Shown here: positions 24,730-32,095 of the stretch, piece after piece
Layout of the letters: the number at the start of each line of letters is the position of its first letter
Position numbering within the stretch: the first letter of the stretch is position 1
Assembly: GCA_018813375.1 (NCBI GenBank)
Contig: JAHJBU010000049.1
Coordinates: 1-32,159 of the forward strand
DNA: 32,159 nt
Reading direction: 5' to 3'
Origin: Patescibacteria group bacterium
GTDB lineage: Bacteria; Patescibacteriota; Microgenomatia; UBA1400; PJMF01
Made by a program: the position numbers and the translations under genes
The notes under the pieces: generated by a model
The model's database searches: none
What the model saw: only the letters and a program-made list of their open reading frames with translations
What the model was told of the DNA's origin: nothing

Positions 24730-26040
24730 TCAAATAAGTTGCTTCCTTTGCCTTTCCCAATACCTAGTCTGCCTACATAAAATCTTTGAAGCTTGCTCTG
24801 GGTGAGCCATAATTGCTTTAACTACAATTTCTAAAAAGATAGTATTTTGTGAACCTTTGACTAAAATTAAATCGTGAGGCTCAATTATTTTTTTAACAGT
24901 TCCCAGCGCCTCATAGGAAGTGATAAAAGAATGAATCTTGGTCTTAGCAAATTTTAATTTTTTTAATTTAGGCAAAATATATTTAGCAGTGAGAGGGCCG
25001 ACTAAAATTATTTCATCAGCATTTTTAGAAACTACCTCTGCTAACTTTTCATGATCTTGTTTTTCTTGTTTACCGATCTCACGCATGTCACCTAAAATAG
25101 CTATTTTTTTACCCCTAGCAGAAATTTGGTTCAACATCCTCAGCGTGGCCGAGGTAGGTTCTAAAGAAGAATTATAGGAAGAATCTATAATTACTGAATT
25201 ATTAATTCCTTCTAAGACAGTCATCCTACCTGGCAATAATTTAAATCTTTTTTCTAGAGCATTAACTCCATCTTCAATATTAACTCCAAAATATTCTCCA
25301 GCTAGTAATGCAGAAGCAAACCCTCCAAATGCTTCCTTGAAATGAACCTGATTTGCTAAATTTAAGACAAACTGCTTGCCACCAGCTAAAAATACAAACT
25401 TAGTGCCATTTAAGCTGACATCGTATTTTAATAACTGCATATCAGAATGTTGATTGATAGAAAATTTTTTCTTTTTAGCCCTGATATTTTTTTCTAAATT
25501 AACAATACTGTGGTGATCTGCAGAAAATATAGCTAGGCCATTTTCTGGCAGTGAAGACAATAACTTGCCCTTTTCTGTAGTAATAGCTTTAATTGTATCT
25601 TTGCCTGAAAAATTTGCGCCATGAACATTATTAACATTTAGAAATATTCCCACCATAGGCTTAATAATTTTTAATAGATAAGTCATATTTTTAGGAATCT
25701 GATCACTATCAATTCCCATCTCAACTATTAGCAACTCATATTTGGGCCAATAAAAAATAACCTGCCAAATGCTGAGCAAAATGACCCCAATCCATCTCAA
25801 GCCAGTGTAGTTTTTAATCGGAATACCTAAAAGTTCAAGGGGAATGCCGGTTTCACTATTGCCCTTAAGAGTGCATTTAACTGAGTGCTTTGTTTTTAAA
25901 ACTTCACCAATAGCTTTAACAGTACTAGTTTTTCCAGCACTCCCAGTGACACCAATAATAGTGGGCTTATTTTTTTTGATTTGTAGTCTTGCTATCAAGC
26001 GCAACCACATAAGAATATATTTTTCAGCCTGTTTTTTCAT
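24730..26040 (-). CDS. murF: MurF-like Mur ligase lacking the N-terminal UDP-binding domain
   Basis: ATP-dependent ligase, probably adding D-Ala-D-Ala to UDP-MurNAc-tripeptide. The 436-aa protein shows the Mur P-loop GVTGSAGKTST (30-40), GNSETGIPLELLGI, the VNNVHGANF region, IIDSSYNSSLEPTSATL (a MurF-like segment) and the C-terminal domain GDMREIGKQEKQDHEKL, where the glycine/Asp and lysine are typical of MurF. Canonical MurF has a domain of about 80 residues before the P-loop; here only about 28 residues precede it. A hydrophobic insertion (WIGVILLSIWQVIFYW, about 87-102) follows the P-loop region. It overlaps ddl by 4 nt, which fits the D-Ala-D-Ala ligase-MurF pairing. Confidence 0.85.
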   Translation of the reverse strand: MKKQAEKYILMWLRLIARLQIKKNKPTIIGVTGSAGKTSTVKAIGEVLKTKHSVKCTLKGNSETGIPLELLGIPIKNYTGLRWIGVILLSIWQVIFYWPKYELLIVEMGIDSDQIPKNMTYLLKIIKPMVGIFLNVNNVHGANFSGKDTIKAITTEKGKLLSSLPENGLAIFSADHHSIVNLEKNIRAKKKKFSINQHSDMQLLKYDVSLNGTKFVFLAGGKQFVLNLANQVHFKEAFGGFASALLAGEYFGVNIEDGVNALEKRFKLLPGRMTVLEGINNSVIIDSSYNSSLEPTSATLRMLNQISARGKKIAILGDMREIGKQEKQDHEKLAEVVSKNADEIILVGPLTAKYILPKLKKLKFAKTKIHSFITSYEALGTVKKIIEPHDLILVKGSQNTIFLEIVVKAIMAHPEQASKILCRQTRYWERQRKQLI

Positions 26041-27089
26041 GGCTGGTATTCATATGAAAGTTGCTGTTTTTCTTGCCATTGTTCCTCAGCAAGCTCTAGT
26101 AGTTTTGTGATTAAATTAGTGTAGGATAATCCAGTTGCATTCCATAGTTTAGGATACATACTAATGGAGGTAAAACCAGGAAGGGTATTAATTTCATTTA
26201 GAAAATATTTGCCAGTTTGTGATTGATAGAAAAAATCAACGCGCGATAATCCAATGCAGTCTAAGGCTTTAAATGTTTGAACAGCTGTGTTTCTAATTAG
26301 CTTGGCAGTTTTTTGAGGGATATTAGCTGGAATGGCTATTTTAATATCATCGGTGATGTATTTAGTTTCGTAGTCATAAAACTGTGTATTTGGGATAATT
26401 TCTCCGCAAACTGAAGCCTCGGGTTCGTGGTTTCCAAGCACTGAAACTTCAATTTCTTTAATATCATTTACACCTTCTTCAACGATAATTTTATGGTCAT
26501 ATTTGAGAGCTTCTAAGACAGCATCTTTGAGAGTTTTTTTAGAATTAACTTTACTAACGCCTACGCTTGAACCCATATTCGCTGGCTTAATAAATAAAGG
26601 GTATTTGAGTTGTTCGTCGATATTTTGAATTATTAAGTTAGGCACATTTTGCCATTGATAACTAGAAAAACCCACGTATTTAGTTTGAGGAATATTGTAA
26701 AAAGCACAGACCTGTTTCTGAATAATTTTATCCATGGCTAGTGCAGAGCCAAGCACTCTAGATCCAACATAAGCTACATTTAATAGTTCTAATAAGCCTT
26801 GCATAGTGCCATCTTCACCGTTTGGACCGTGCAAAATTGGAAAAATAATGTCAGAGTTTAAAATTTGTTTATTTGGGATAAGTGATGGATTTTCTGGCGA
26901 GACAACCTTTCCATTTTTAGTTATACCCTCTACTGTGGCGCCATAGTGCCAATATCCCTGATGAGTAATGCCCATGGCAGTAGTTTTATATAAAGCAGGG
27001 TTGATTTTTTCTTCAATGGATTTTGCAGATTTAACTGAAACTTCATGTTCTCCAGATTTTCCGCCAAAAATAATTAAAACATTTTTCAT
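26037..27089 (-). CDS. ddl: D-alanine--D-alanine ligase
   Basis: ATP-grasp enzyme making D-Ala-D-Ala for peptidoglycan, 350 aa. Diagnostic motifs are FGGKSGEHEVSVKSA at the N-terminus, LHGPNGEDGTMQGLLELL, GSALAMDKIIQK, PLFIKPANMGSSVGVSKV (the ATP-grasp binding loop), EIEVSVLGN and the metal/substrate site FLNEINTLPGFTSISMYPKLW. The D-Ala specificity loop appears standard, with no sign of a D-Lac variant. A perfect TATAAT lies upstream on the minus strand (27113-27118), so ddl-murF may also be transcribed separately from the upstream genes. The murF start overlaps its stop. Confidence 0.95.
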   Translation of the reverse strand: MKNVLIIFGGKSGEHEVSVKSAKSIEEKINPALYKTTAMGITHQGYWHYGATVEGITKNGKVVSPENPSLIPNKQILNSDIIFPILHGPNGEDGTMQGLLELLNVAYVGSRVLGSALAMDKIIQKQVCAFYNIPQTKYVGFSSYQWQNVPNLIIQNIDEQLKYPLFIKPANMGSSVGVSKVNSKKTLKDAVLEALKYDHKIIVEEGVNDIKEIEVSVLGNHEPEASVCGEIIPNTQFYDYETKYITDDIKIAIPANIPQKTAKLIRNTAVQTFKALDCIGLSRVDFFYQSQTGKYFLNEINTLPGFTSISMYPKLWNATGLSYTNLITKLLELAEEQWQEKQQLSYEYQP

Positions 27090-27112
27090 ATAGCTCTATT
27101 TTATATAGTTCT

Positions 27113-27118
27113 ATTATA
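27113..27118 (-). promoter_or_regulatory. Candidate -10 element for ddl-murF
   Basis: A perfect TATAAT on the minus strand, about 23 nt before the ddl ATG, between the solute-binding protein gene and ddl. A -35 is not obvious, so confidence is limited. Confidence 0.35.
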
Positions 27119-27121
27119 ACG

Positions 27122-28525
27122 TTATTTCCTCTTAATCTCGTAACTAGTCAAATGTTTAAGAAAAATAGCTGGGGCGTCTTCTAATAAAAACTGTTGGAAT
27201 TCTTGATAAATAGCCCTACGCTCATTTTTTTCTGCAATTTTACGACCTTTTTCCAATAGAGCATCAATGCGGGTGTTTTTGTAACCAGTAAAATTAGTGC
27301 TTTGTTCTGAATGCCAGAGATTATATTGGTCTGGGTCAGGAGGAATTTCTTGACCAATTAAGAGAGCCTGGAAGTTACTTGTATCAGGAAAATTAGTAAC
27401 TCTAATGCTTACTTGAATTTGAGCATTTACGCATTGATCTTTATCTAAAACAATATCTCCTTCTAGACAAGCTTGATAAGTTTCTGCGCCCAATTTTTCC
27501 CAATCTTTTTTAATTTGTTCAGCTTCAGCCACAAAATTATCTGTGGTCGTCAGCTCAATGTGCGGTGGTTCAAAAGGAATTTCATCTAGGATTCTTTCAA
27601 TTGCACGCTCTGTGTCTAGAATATAAGATTTTCCACCTTCTAGGTATGCCCAAGAATCAGGATTAATAGGTCCCAGAGCTCTTTCTTTTCCCTCTGGCTT
27701 ATTAGTCACATATGATAAAGCTTGGCGAATATTTTTGGGGAAAAGTGGGTGAGAATTATTAAAAAAAACAGCTAAATAGCGGTTATTGTGCAGGCGTTGA
27801 CTAGCCTCAACGTTAGGCCAAGTAGCAATATCATGTGGTGAAGATAGGTCCGGGAGTTCGTCAACCTCCCCTCTTTTGAAAGCCAATATTGCTTCATCTT
27901 CGGTAAAGTAAAAACGATAAATTAATTTTTCTTCGGCACTACTTAGAACTATCTCAGTAATTTTTTGACCTTCTTGTTTGTAGTTTTCTAAAGTATATTT
28001 GCCAATTCCGATTAACATAGGTCGTTTAAAAAATACAAGGTATTTTTTTTGCACAGTTCTAAAAACTGGTTTTGAGACTACAGTGGGGAAAGGCACATAT
28101 TCGTCTGGAAGTTTAAAAATAATATCATTGGGAGTAGTTAAAATTTCTACTTCTTGCAAATTATATTCAATATCACTTGGCTTAAGCTCTTGACCATCTT
28201 GCCATTGGATTCCTTTTTTAACTACGAATCGATAAGTTTTACCACCATCTTCAATAGCCCAACGTTCAGCAAGATATGGGCTAATAGTGTTGTCATCATT
28301 TATTTTAGTCAATCCTGCACTAAGTTGGTTTTGAATATTAAGAGGAAGGCTATACAGGGTGTGTTTGCCAATTAGCCCGATATAACGGCTGGGCTTTTGT
28401 TCTAATTTTTGAGCAATTATAGAAATAAAAAAAGAAAATACTATTAAAGCTCCTGCAATAGAGGTAATCAACACCCAGCCATGTTTTTTAAAGTAAGTGG
28501 TGACGTACCAGTAAATCTTGCGCAT
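27122..28525 (-). CDS. Membrane-anchored family-5 (OppA/DppA-like) solute-binding protein
   Basis: A 467-aa extracytoplasmic peptide-binding-type protein. It starts with one transmembrane helix (about 18-40) instead of a lipobox, so it is anchored by an uncleaved helix. Family-5 signatures are LTKINDDNTISPYLAERWAI, the KGIQWQDGQELKPSDIEY segment, RQALSYVTNK and PDPDQYNLWHSEQSTNFTGYKN near the C-terminus. No ABC permease or ATPase accompanies it in the window. It lies between secG (9 nt) and ddl (32 nt) in a cell-wall/secretion run. The ligand may be peptides or peptidoglycan fragments; this is inference. Confidence 0.85.
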   Translation of the reverse strand: MRKIYWYVTTYFKKHGWVLITSIAGALIVFSFFISIIAQKLEQKPSRYIGLIGKHTLYSLPLNIQNQLSAGLTKINDDNTISPYLAERWAIEDGGKTYRFVVKKGIQWQDGQELKPSDIEYNLQEVEILTTPNDIIFKLPDEYVPFPTVVSKPVFRTVQKKYLVFFKRPMLIGIGKYTLENYKQEGQKITEIVLSSAEEKLIYRFYFTEDEAILAFKRGEVDELPDLSSPHDIATWPNVEASQRLHNNRYLAVFFNNSHPLFPKNIRQALSYVTNKPEGKERALGPINPDSWAYLEGGKSYILDTERAIERILDEIPFEPPHIELTTTDNFVAEAEQIKKDWEKLGAETYQACLEGDIVLDKDQCVNAQIQVSIRVTNFPDTSNFQALLIGQEIPPDPDQYNLWHSEQSTNFTGYKNTRIDALLEKGRKIAEKNERRAIYQEFQQFLLEDAPAIFLKHLTSYEIKRK

Positions 28526-28534
28526 GGCTTTATT

Positions 28535-28750
28535 TTAAACCATGATGATAGCTAGAGATACTGCGGCAAAGATTGTGATGGTTGCAATAGTTAAGTAGAA
28601 TAATACTTTTTCTAGCCCTCGTTTCGTGTGATAAGTTTCACCACCTCCGCCCCAAGTTGACCCCAAGCCTGTACCCTGAGCCTGTAGTAAGATTAGGGTG
28701 GCAATAAGAATTGATAAAACTATTTGTGAAATTAGTAAAATATTTTTCAC
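28535..28750 (-). CDS. secG: Preprotein translocase subunit SecG
   Basis: Small auxiliary membrane subunit of the SecYEG channel. The 71-aa protein has the expected two hydrophobic helices (about 4-22 and 50-70) separated by the conserved LLQAQGTGLGSTWGGGGETYHTKRG loop with its GLG and poly-glycine motif. The start is GTG at 28750, preceded by AAGGG. It is 26 nt downstream of rny and 9 nt upstream of the solute-binding protein gene, suggesting a shared transcript. Confidence 0.92.
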   Translation of the reverse strand: MKNILLISQIVLSILIATLILLQAQGTGLGSTWGGGGETYHTKRGLEKVLFYLTIATITIFAAVSLAIIMV

Positions 28751-28776
28751 CTGTGCCCTTCGGGTATAATTATTTA

Positions 28777-30345
28777 TTACTTAGCCACTGCTTGAGATCT
28801 AGTTTCTCTAATAACAGTGACAGTTACTGTACCAGGATAAGTTAAGTTGTCTTTAATTTCATCTCTAATTTTACTTGCAAGTACTGTAACATCATCATCT
28901 TTTGATTGATTAGGTTTGAGTAAGACTCTAATTTCTCTGCCTGCCTGGATAGCATACGAATTTTCAACCTCTTCGTATTTATTAGCAATTTCTTCTAGTT
29001 TTTCTAATCTTTTTACATATTCATCATAGTTTTCATATCTAGCCCCAGGTCTTGCTCCTGAAATGGCATCAGCTACATAGACAGTCATTTGCTCAGGTCC
29101 TGAAAAAGGTTCATCTTCGTGATGCTGGGCGATACAGTCAACTACCTCTTGGGGTAAGTTGAATTTTTTTGCAATCTTTACTCCCAGTTCAACATGGCTA
29201 CCTTCTACTTCATCAGAAACTTTACCAATGTCATGAAGTAAGCAACCAAGCTTTACAATATTTACATCAAGTCCAAGCTCATGAGCTAGTTTAATCCCAA
29301 TTCGAGTTTCTTCCAGAGTATGTGCAATTAAGTTTTGGCCGTATGAAAAGCGGTATTTAAATTTGCCGATCATTTTCATCAAATCATTGGGGAGATTGTA
29401 AATCCCTATTTCGTGGCATAGTTCTTTACCTGCTTCAAAAGTGATTTTATCAATTTCTTTTTCTACTTTTTCTACGATTTCTTCAATTCTAGTAGGTTGA
29501 ATACGACCGTCTCTAATAAGCCTTTCAAGTGAAATTCTACCAATTTCTCTGCGAACTGGATCAAAGCAAGACAGTCTAACTGATTTAGGGTCAGCGTCTA
29601 GATCAACATCAACTCCAGTGCGTTGTTCAAAGGCGTGGATATTTCTACCTGATTTTCCAATAATTTTTCCTTTAACTTCTTCAGTAGGTAGCTCAACTGT
29701 AGAAATAGTGTACTCAGCCACGTAATCAGTGGCTCCATGCTTCATTGCATCAACAACAATCTCTTGAACCCGACTGTCCGCCTGTTGAGTAGCCTCTTCT
29801 TCTTTTTGACGAATCAGTTGAGCCATTTCTTTTCGGAGGCGTTTTTCTAAATCATCAAAAAGTTGTTTTTTTGCTTCTTGCGTAGTCATTCCAGATACAG
29901 CTTCTAGTTTTGTTAGAATGTTTTGTTCTTTATCAGCTAGTTTTTGTTTAGATTTTTCTAATTGCTGTTTTTGAAGATCAAGGTGTTCTTCTTTTCTATC
30001 AATACTACTCAAGCGATCCTCAATCTTAGATAGCTTGTCATCTAAAGACTGCTGCTGTCTCTCGAGTTTAATATTGAGCTCACGAGCGTTATTTTCAGCC
30101 TCAGATCTAACAGCTAAAGCTTCATCTTTTGCCTCAACAATGATCTCCCTAGCTTTGGCTTTAGCCTCCACAACAATTACTTGAGTATTAATAATTGGAG
30201 TAATTGGTTTAGGCTGAGCCTGTTTTTTGGGTGGTTTAGCTTCAGTTTTTTGATCCTGCTTAGATTTTATCTTGAGATTGCTTGGTTTAGAACCGCTTTT
30301 AGCCTGTGAATCAAATAAACTCGATAAATTACTAAAAAAAGACAT
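28777..30345 (-). CDS. rny: Ribonuclease Y, apparently without its membrane anchor
   Basis: Endoribonuclease that initiates bulk mRNA turnover in bacteria lacking RNase E. The 522-aa protein contains a long coiled coil (about 55-200), a KH RNA-binding domain (ELPTEEVKGKIIGKSGRNIHAFE, about 218-240), an HD phosphohydrolase domain with the metal-binding LLHDIGKVSDEVEGSHVELG (H371/D372) and the conserved C-terminal YPGTVTVTVIRE. Canonical RNase Y begins with a transmembrane helix; here residues 1-55 are polar, Lys/Pro/Gln-rich (KPPKKQAQPKPITP) and contain no hydrophobic helix. The start is supported by AAGGAG at the correct spacing. A sigma70-type promoter lies upstream, with a leader of about 180 nt. 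Confidence 0.94.
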   Translation of the reverse strand: MSFFSNLSSLFDSQAKSGSKPSNLKIKSKQDQKTEAKPPKKQAQPKPITPIINTQVIVVEAKAKAREIIVEAKDEALAVRSEAENNARELNIKLERQQQSLDDKLSKIEDRLSSIDRKEEHLDLQKQQLEKSKQKLADKEQNILTKLEAVSGMTTQEAKKQLFDDLEKRLRKEMAQLIRQKEEEATQQADSRVQEIVVDAMKHGATDYVAEYTISTVELPTEEVKGKIIGKSGRNIHAFEQRTGVDVDLDADPKSVRLSCFDPVRREIGRISLERLIRDGRIQPTRIEEIVEKVEKEIDKITFEAGKELCHEIGIYNLPNDLMKMIGKFKYRFSYGQNLIAHTLEETRIGIKLAHELGLDVNIVKLGCLLHDIGKVSDEVEGSHVELGVKIAKKFNLPQEVVDCIAQHHEDEPFSGPEQMTVYVADAISGARPGARYENYDEYVKRLEKLEEIANKYEEVENSYAIQAGREIRVLLKPNQSKDDDVTVLASKIRDEIKDNLTYPGTVTVTVIRETRSQAVAK

Positions 30346-30416
30346 ATTTCTCCTTGCCGTAGTTAGTTTAAGTCAAATAATATTACTACACACAACAGCT
30401 ACTAGAATTGAGAAGT

Positions 30417-30482
30417 TTAGTTGATTAATACAGCACCATCTGGTACTGAATGAAAATAAATGTTGCTAACTTTGTACTTCAT
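30417..30482 (-). CDS. Possible 21-aa leader ORF in the rny 5' region
   Basis: On the minus strand, in the leader downstream of the rny promoter, an ATG-to-TAA ORF of 21 codons (MKYKVSNIYFHSVPDGAVLIN) ends about 70 nt before the rny ATG. There is no clear Shine-Dalgarno (AGAG lies only 2 nt from the ATG). It could be a regulatory leader peptide or chance; at 21 codons the evidence is thin. Confidence 0.2.
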   Translation of the reverse strand: MKYKVSNIYFHSVPDGAVLIN

Positions 30483-30533
30483 ATCTCTAATATTAATGCA
30501 CTAATTTTGCTGTTTGTGTGCAAGATAAGCACT

Positions 30534-30562
30534 ATTGTACTTAGCGCCAGCGAGTTAGTCAA
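30534..30562 (-). promoter_or_regulatory. Sigma70-type promoter of rny
   Basis: On the minus strand, TTGACT is followed by exactly 17 nt and TACAAT, matching the consensus in five of six positions each. This is the best promoter in the window. Initiation is expected near 30527, giving a leader of about 180 nt before the rny ATG, unlike the near-leaderless genes elsewhere here. It lies just past the 3' end of recA. Confidence 0.7.
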
Positions 30563-30613
30563 TGCGGAGGGCTTTTGGCACGGAAGATTTTTAAGTGCTT
30601 TTAACGCGAAAGT

Positions 30614-31660
30614 TTAATCTATTGCCTTGACTTTTTCCCAGATTTCTTTTTCAATCTCTCGTAGTAATTTTGAGTTTTCCATTAATTTAACTTTAGTCGC
30701 CTCACGGCCTTGAGCAATGACTTCACCTTGATATTTATAGAAACTTCCAGATCTTTCAAGTACTTTTTTACTAACCCCAACATCTATTACGTCTCCCACC
30801 CAAGAAATACCATTTATATCCATATCAAACTCAACGACCTTAAAAGGTGGAGCGAGTTTATTCTTTTTAACCTTAACTCGATGTCTAGTACCAATAATCT
30901 CTTCTCCCTCTTGGATGTTGCCGATTTTTCTAATGTCTAGGCGTTGTGAAGCGTAGAACTTAAGTGCATTTCCACCACTGGTGGTTTCTGGGCTACCAAA
31001 CATGACGCCAATTTTCATTCGGATTTGGTTTGTAAAAATGACCAGAGTATTAGTTTTATTGATAGCTGCAGCTAGTTTTCGCATAGCTTGAGACATAAGC
31101 CTAGCCTGACGGCCAATAGAATGATCACCCATTTCTCCTTCAATTTCTGCTTTTGGCACTAAGGCTGCAACAGAATCTATAACTACCACATCAACTCCTC
31201 CAGATCTAATTAGTGTTTCTGCAATTTCTAAAGCCTGTTCACCATAATCTGGCTGGGAGATTAGCATGTCGTTTACATTTACTCCAATTTTTTCAGCTCT
31301 GATGGGGTCTAGGGAATGTTCTACGTCTATAAAAGCGGCAACCCCACCTTTTTTCTGGGCATTGGCAATACCGTGTAAACACAAAGTAGTTTTACCTGAA
31401 GCTTCTGGGCCGTAGACTTCAACAATTCTTCCCCTGGGAAAACCGCCAATTCCTAAAGCAAGATCTAAGGAAAGTGAGCCAGTAGAAATAGAAGGGAAAT
31501 TTTTATTAGCTTTAAGCGAATCTCCCATTTTCATAATCGAGCCAGAGCCATGTTGTTTATCTATTTGTTGCATAGCAATATTAACCGCTTGATTTTTTTC
31601 AGATTCTTTTACTGGGTTAGTGTCCTCGATTTTAGTACTTTTACTTTTGTTTTTAGCCAT
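30614..31660 (-). CDS. recA: Recombinase RecA
   Basis: DNA strand-exchange protein for homologous recombination, 348 aa. The Walker A motif GPEASGKTT (84-92) is intact, as are [30 protein letters not shown] (Walker B) and the L1/L2 DNA-binding region with [28 protein letters not shown]. Most bacteria have FIDAEHALDP; the V and S changes here are modest. The N-terminus is Lys/Ser/Thr-rich. A good Shine-Dalgarno (AAAGGAA) precedes the ATG. The adjacent gene on the same strand downstream is rny, about 50 nt past a promoter of its own. No lexA is visible in the window. Confidence 0.97.
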   Translation of the reverse strand: MAKNKSKSTKIEDTNPVKESEKNQAVNIAMQQIDKQHGSGSIMKMGDSLKANKNFPSISTGSLSLDLALGIGGFPRGRIVEVYGPEASGKTTLCLHGIANAQKKGGVAAFIDVEHSLDPIRAEKIGVNVNDMLISQPDYGEQALEIAETLIRSGGVDVVVIDSVAALVPKAEIEGEMGDHSIGRQARLMSQAMRKLAAAINKTNTLVIFTNQIRMKIGVMFGSPETTSGGNALKFYASQRLDIRKIGNIQEGEEIIGTRHRVKVKKNKLAPPFKVVEFDMDINGISWVGDVIDVGVSKKVLERSGSFYKYQGEVIAQGREATKVKLMENSKLLREIEKEIWEKVKAID

Positions 31661-31722
31661 AAATTCCTTTCTTTGGGGCAGTGGGTTTTGGGTTTTTTAT
31701 TGTTTATATGAAATCATAGTAC

Positions 31723-31751
31723 TGTATAATTAATTAGCTTAGAAGTATGAA
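31723..31751 (-). promoter_or_regulatory. Candidate recA promoter
   Basis: On the minus strand, TTCATA (31746-31751), a 17-nt spacer and TATACA (31723-31728) give four and five matches to consensus. Initiation near 31716 would give a leader of about 55 nt containing the AAAGGAA Shine-Dalgarno. Neighbouring AT-rich alternatives (such as TATGAT) make the choice uncertain. Confidence 0.3.
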
Positions 31752-31760
31752 ATTGATGTT

Positions 31761-31781
31761 TTATTACACAAAGTGTAGTAA
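31761..31781. promoter_or_regulatory. Palindromic operator-like site between recA and tRNA-Pro
   Basis: TACAC-AAA-GTGTA (31765-31777) is a perfect 5-bp dyad; with one mismatch the symmetry extends to TTA...TAA outside it. It lies upstream of recA and of the tRNA, the position where an operator might act. It does not match known LexA boxes, and AT-rich dyads arise by chance. Confidence 0.25.
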
Positions 31782-31824
31782 AACTAAGAAATTGCTCTTA
31801 AAAATTTAAAATAAGTTTGAAAAA

Positions 31825-31897
31825 CGGGCTGTGGCGCAGTTGGTAGCGCGCGCGCATGGGGTGCGTGAGGTCGCTGGTTCAAGTCCAGTCAGCCCGA
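31825..31897 (+). tRNA. tRNA-Pro (anticodon GGG)
   Basis: 73 nt fold into a complete cloverleaf: acceptor CGGGCTG/CAGCCCG (7/7), D stem GCGC/GCGC, anticodon stem CGCGC/GCGTG with loop ATGGGGT (anticodon GGG at 31858-31860), variable AGGTC, T arm GCTGG-TTCAAGT-CCAGT. C1-G72 with A73 is typical of bacterial tRNA-Pro. CCA is not encoded; the next bases are CATG. Confidence 0.95.
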
Positions 31898-31898
31898 C

Positions 31899-32069
31899 AT
31901 GAGCCTAAAACAAAAACTAAACTCCATGTACTCTCAACAGCGCAAATTAACTGGGGCTAGGAATAGCGTTAATGATCCTCGTCTAAAAAGAACTTTAGAA
32001 TTAAAACAGCAGATGATGGGGCGAAGAATCGGTAGAATGCAGGCGGATCAAAGAGCAGGTAAAAAGTAG
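31899..32069 (+). CDS. Small basic protein of unknown function directly after tRNA-Pro
   Basis: Not in the ORF track. A complete 56-aa ORF whose ATG starts one base after the tRNA discriminator base, so there is no room for a Shine-Dalgarno. The product is strongly basic (about 15 Lys/Arg) and polar, with a likely helix RLKRTLELKQQMMGRRIGRM. No family is recognised. A downstream ATG (codon 10, 31926) is an alternative start. Translation could follow 3' processing of the tRNA, which would leave an essentially leaderless mRNA. It is followed 26 nt later by a probable NUDIX gene with its own Shine-Dalgarno. Confidence 0.5.
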   Translation: MSLKQKLNSMYSQQRKLTGARNSVNDPRLKRTLELKQQMMGRRIGRMQADQRAGKK

Positions 32070-32095
32070 ATAAAAATAGAAGGTAGGAGAAATTT

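Noticed and set aside
25844-26110. Plus-strand 88-aa ORF
   Set aside because: Antisense shadow of the murF-ddl junction.
27999-28375. Two plus-strand ORFs (64 and 73 aa)
   Set aside because: Antisense to the solute-binding protein gene; no start signals or family features.
31831-31862. CGCGCGCGC run as a possible Z-DNA or simple repeat
   Set aside because: Fully explained by the D and anticodon stems of tRNA-Pro.
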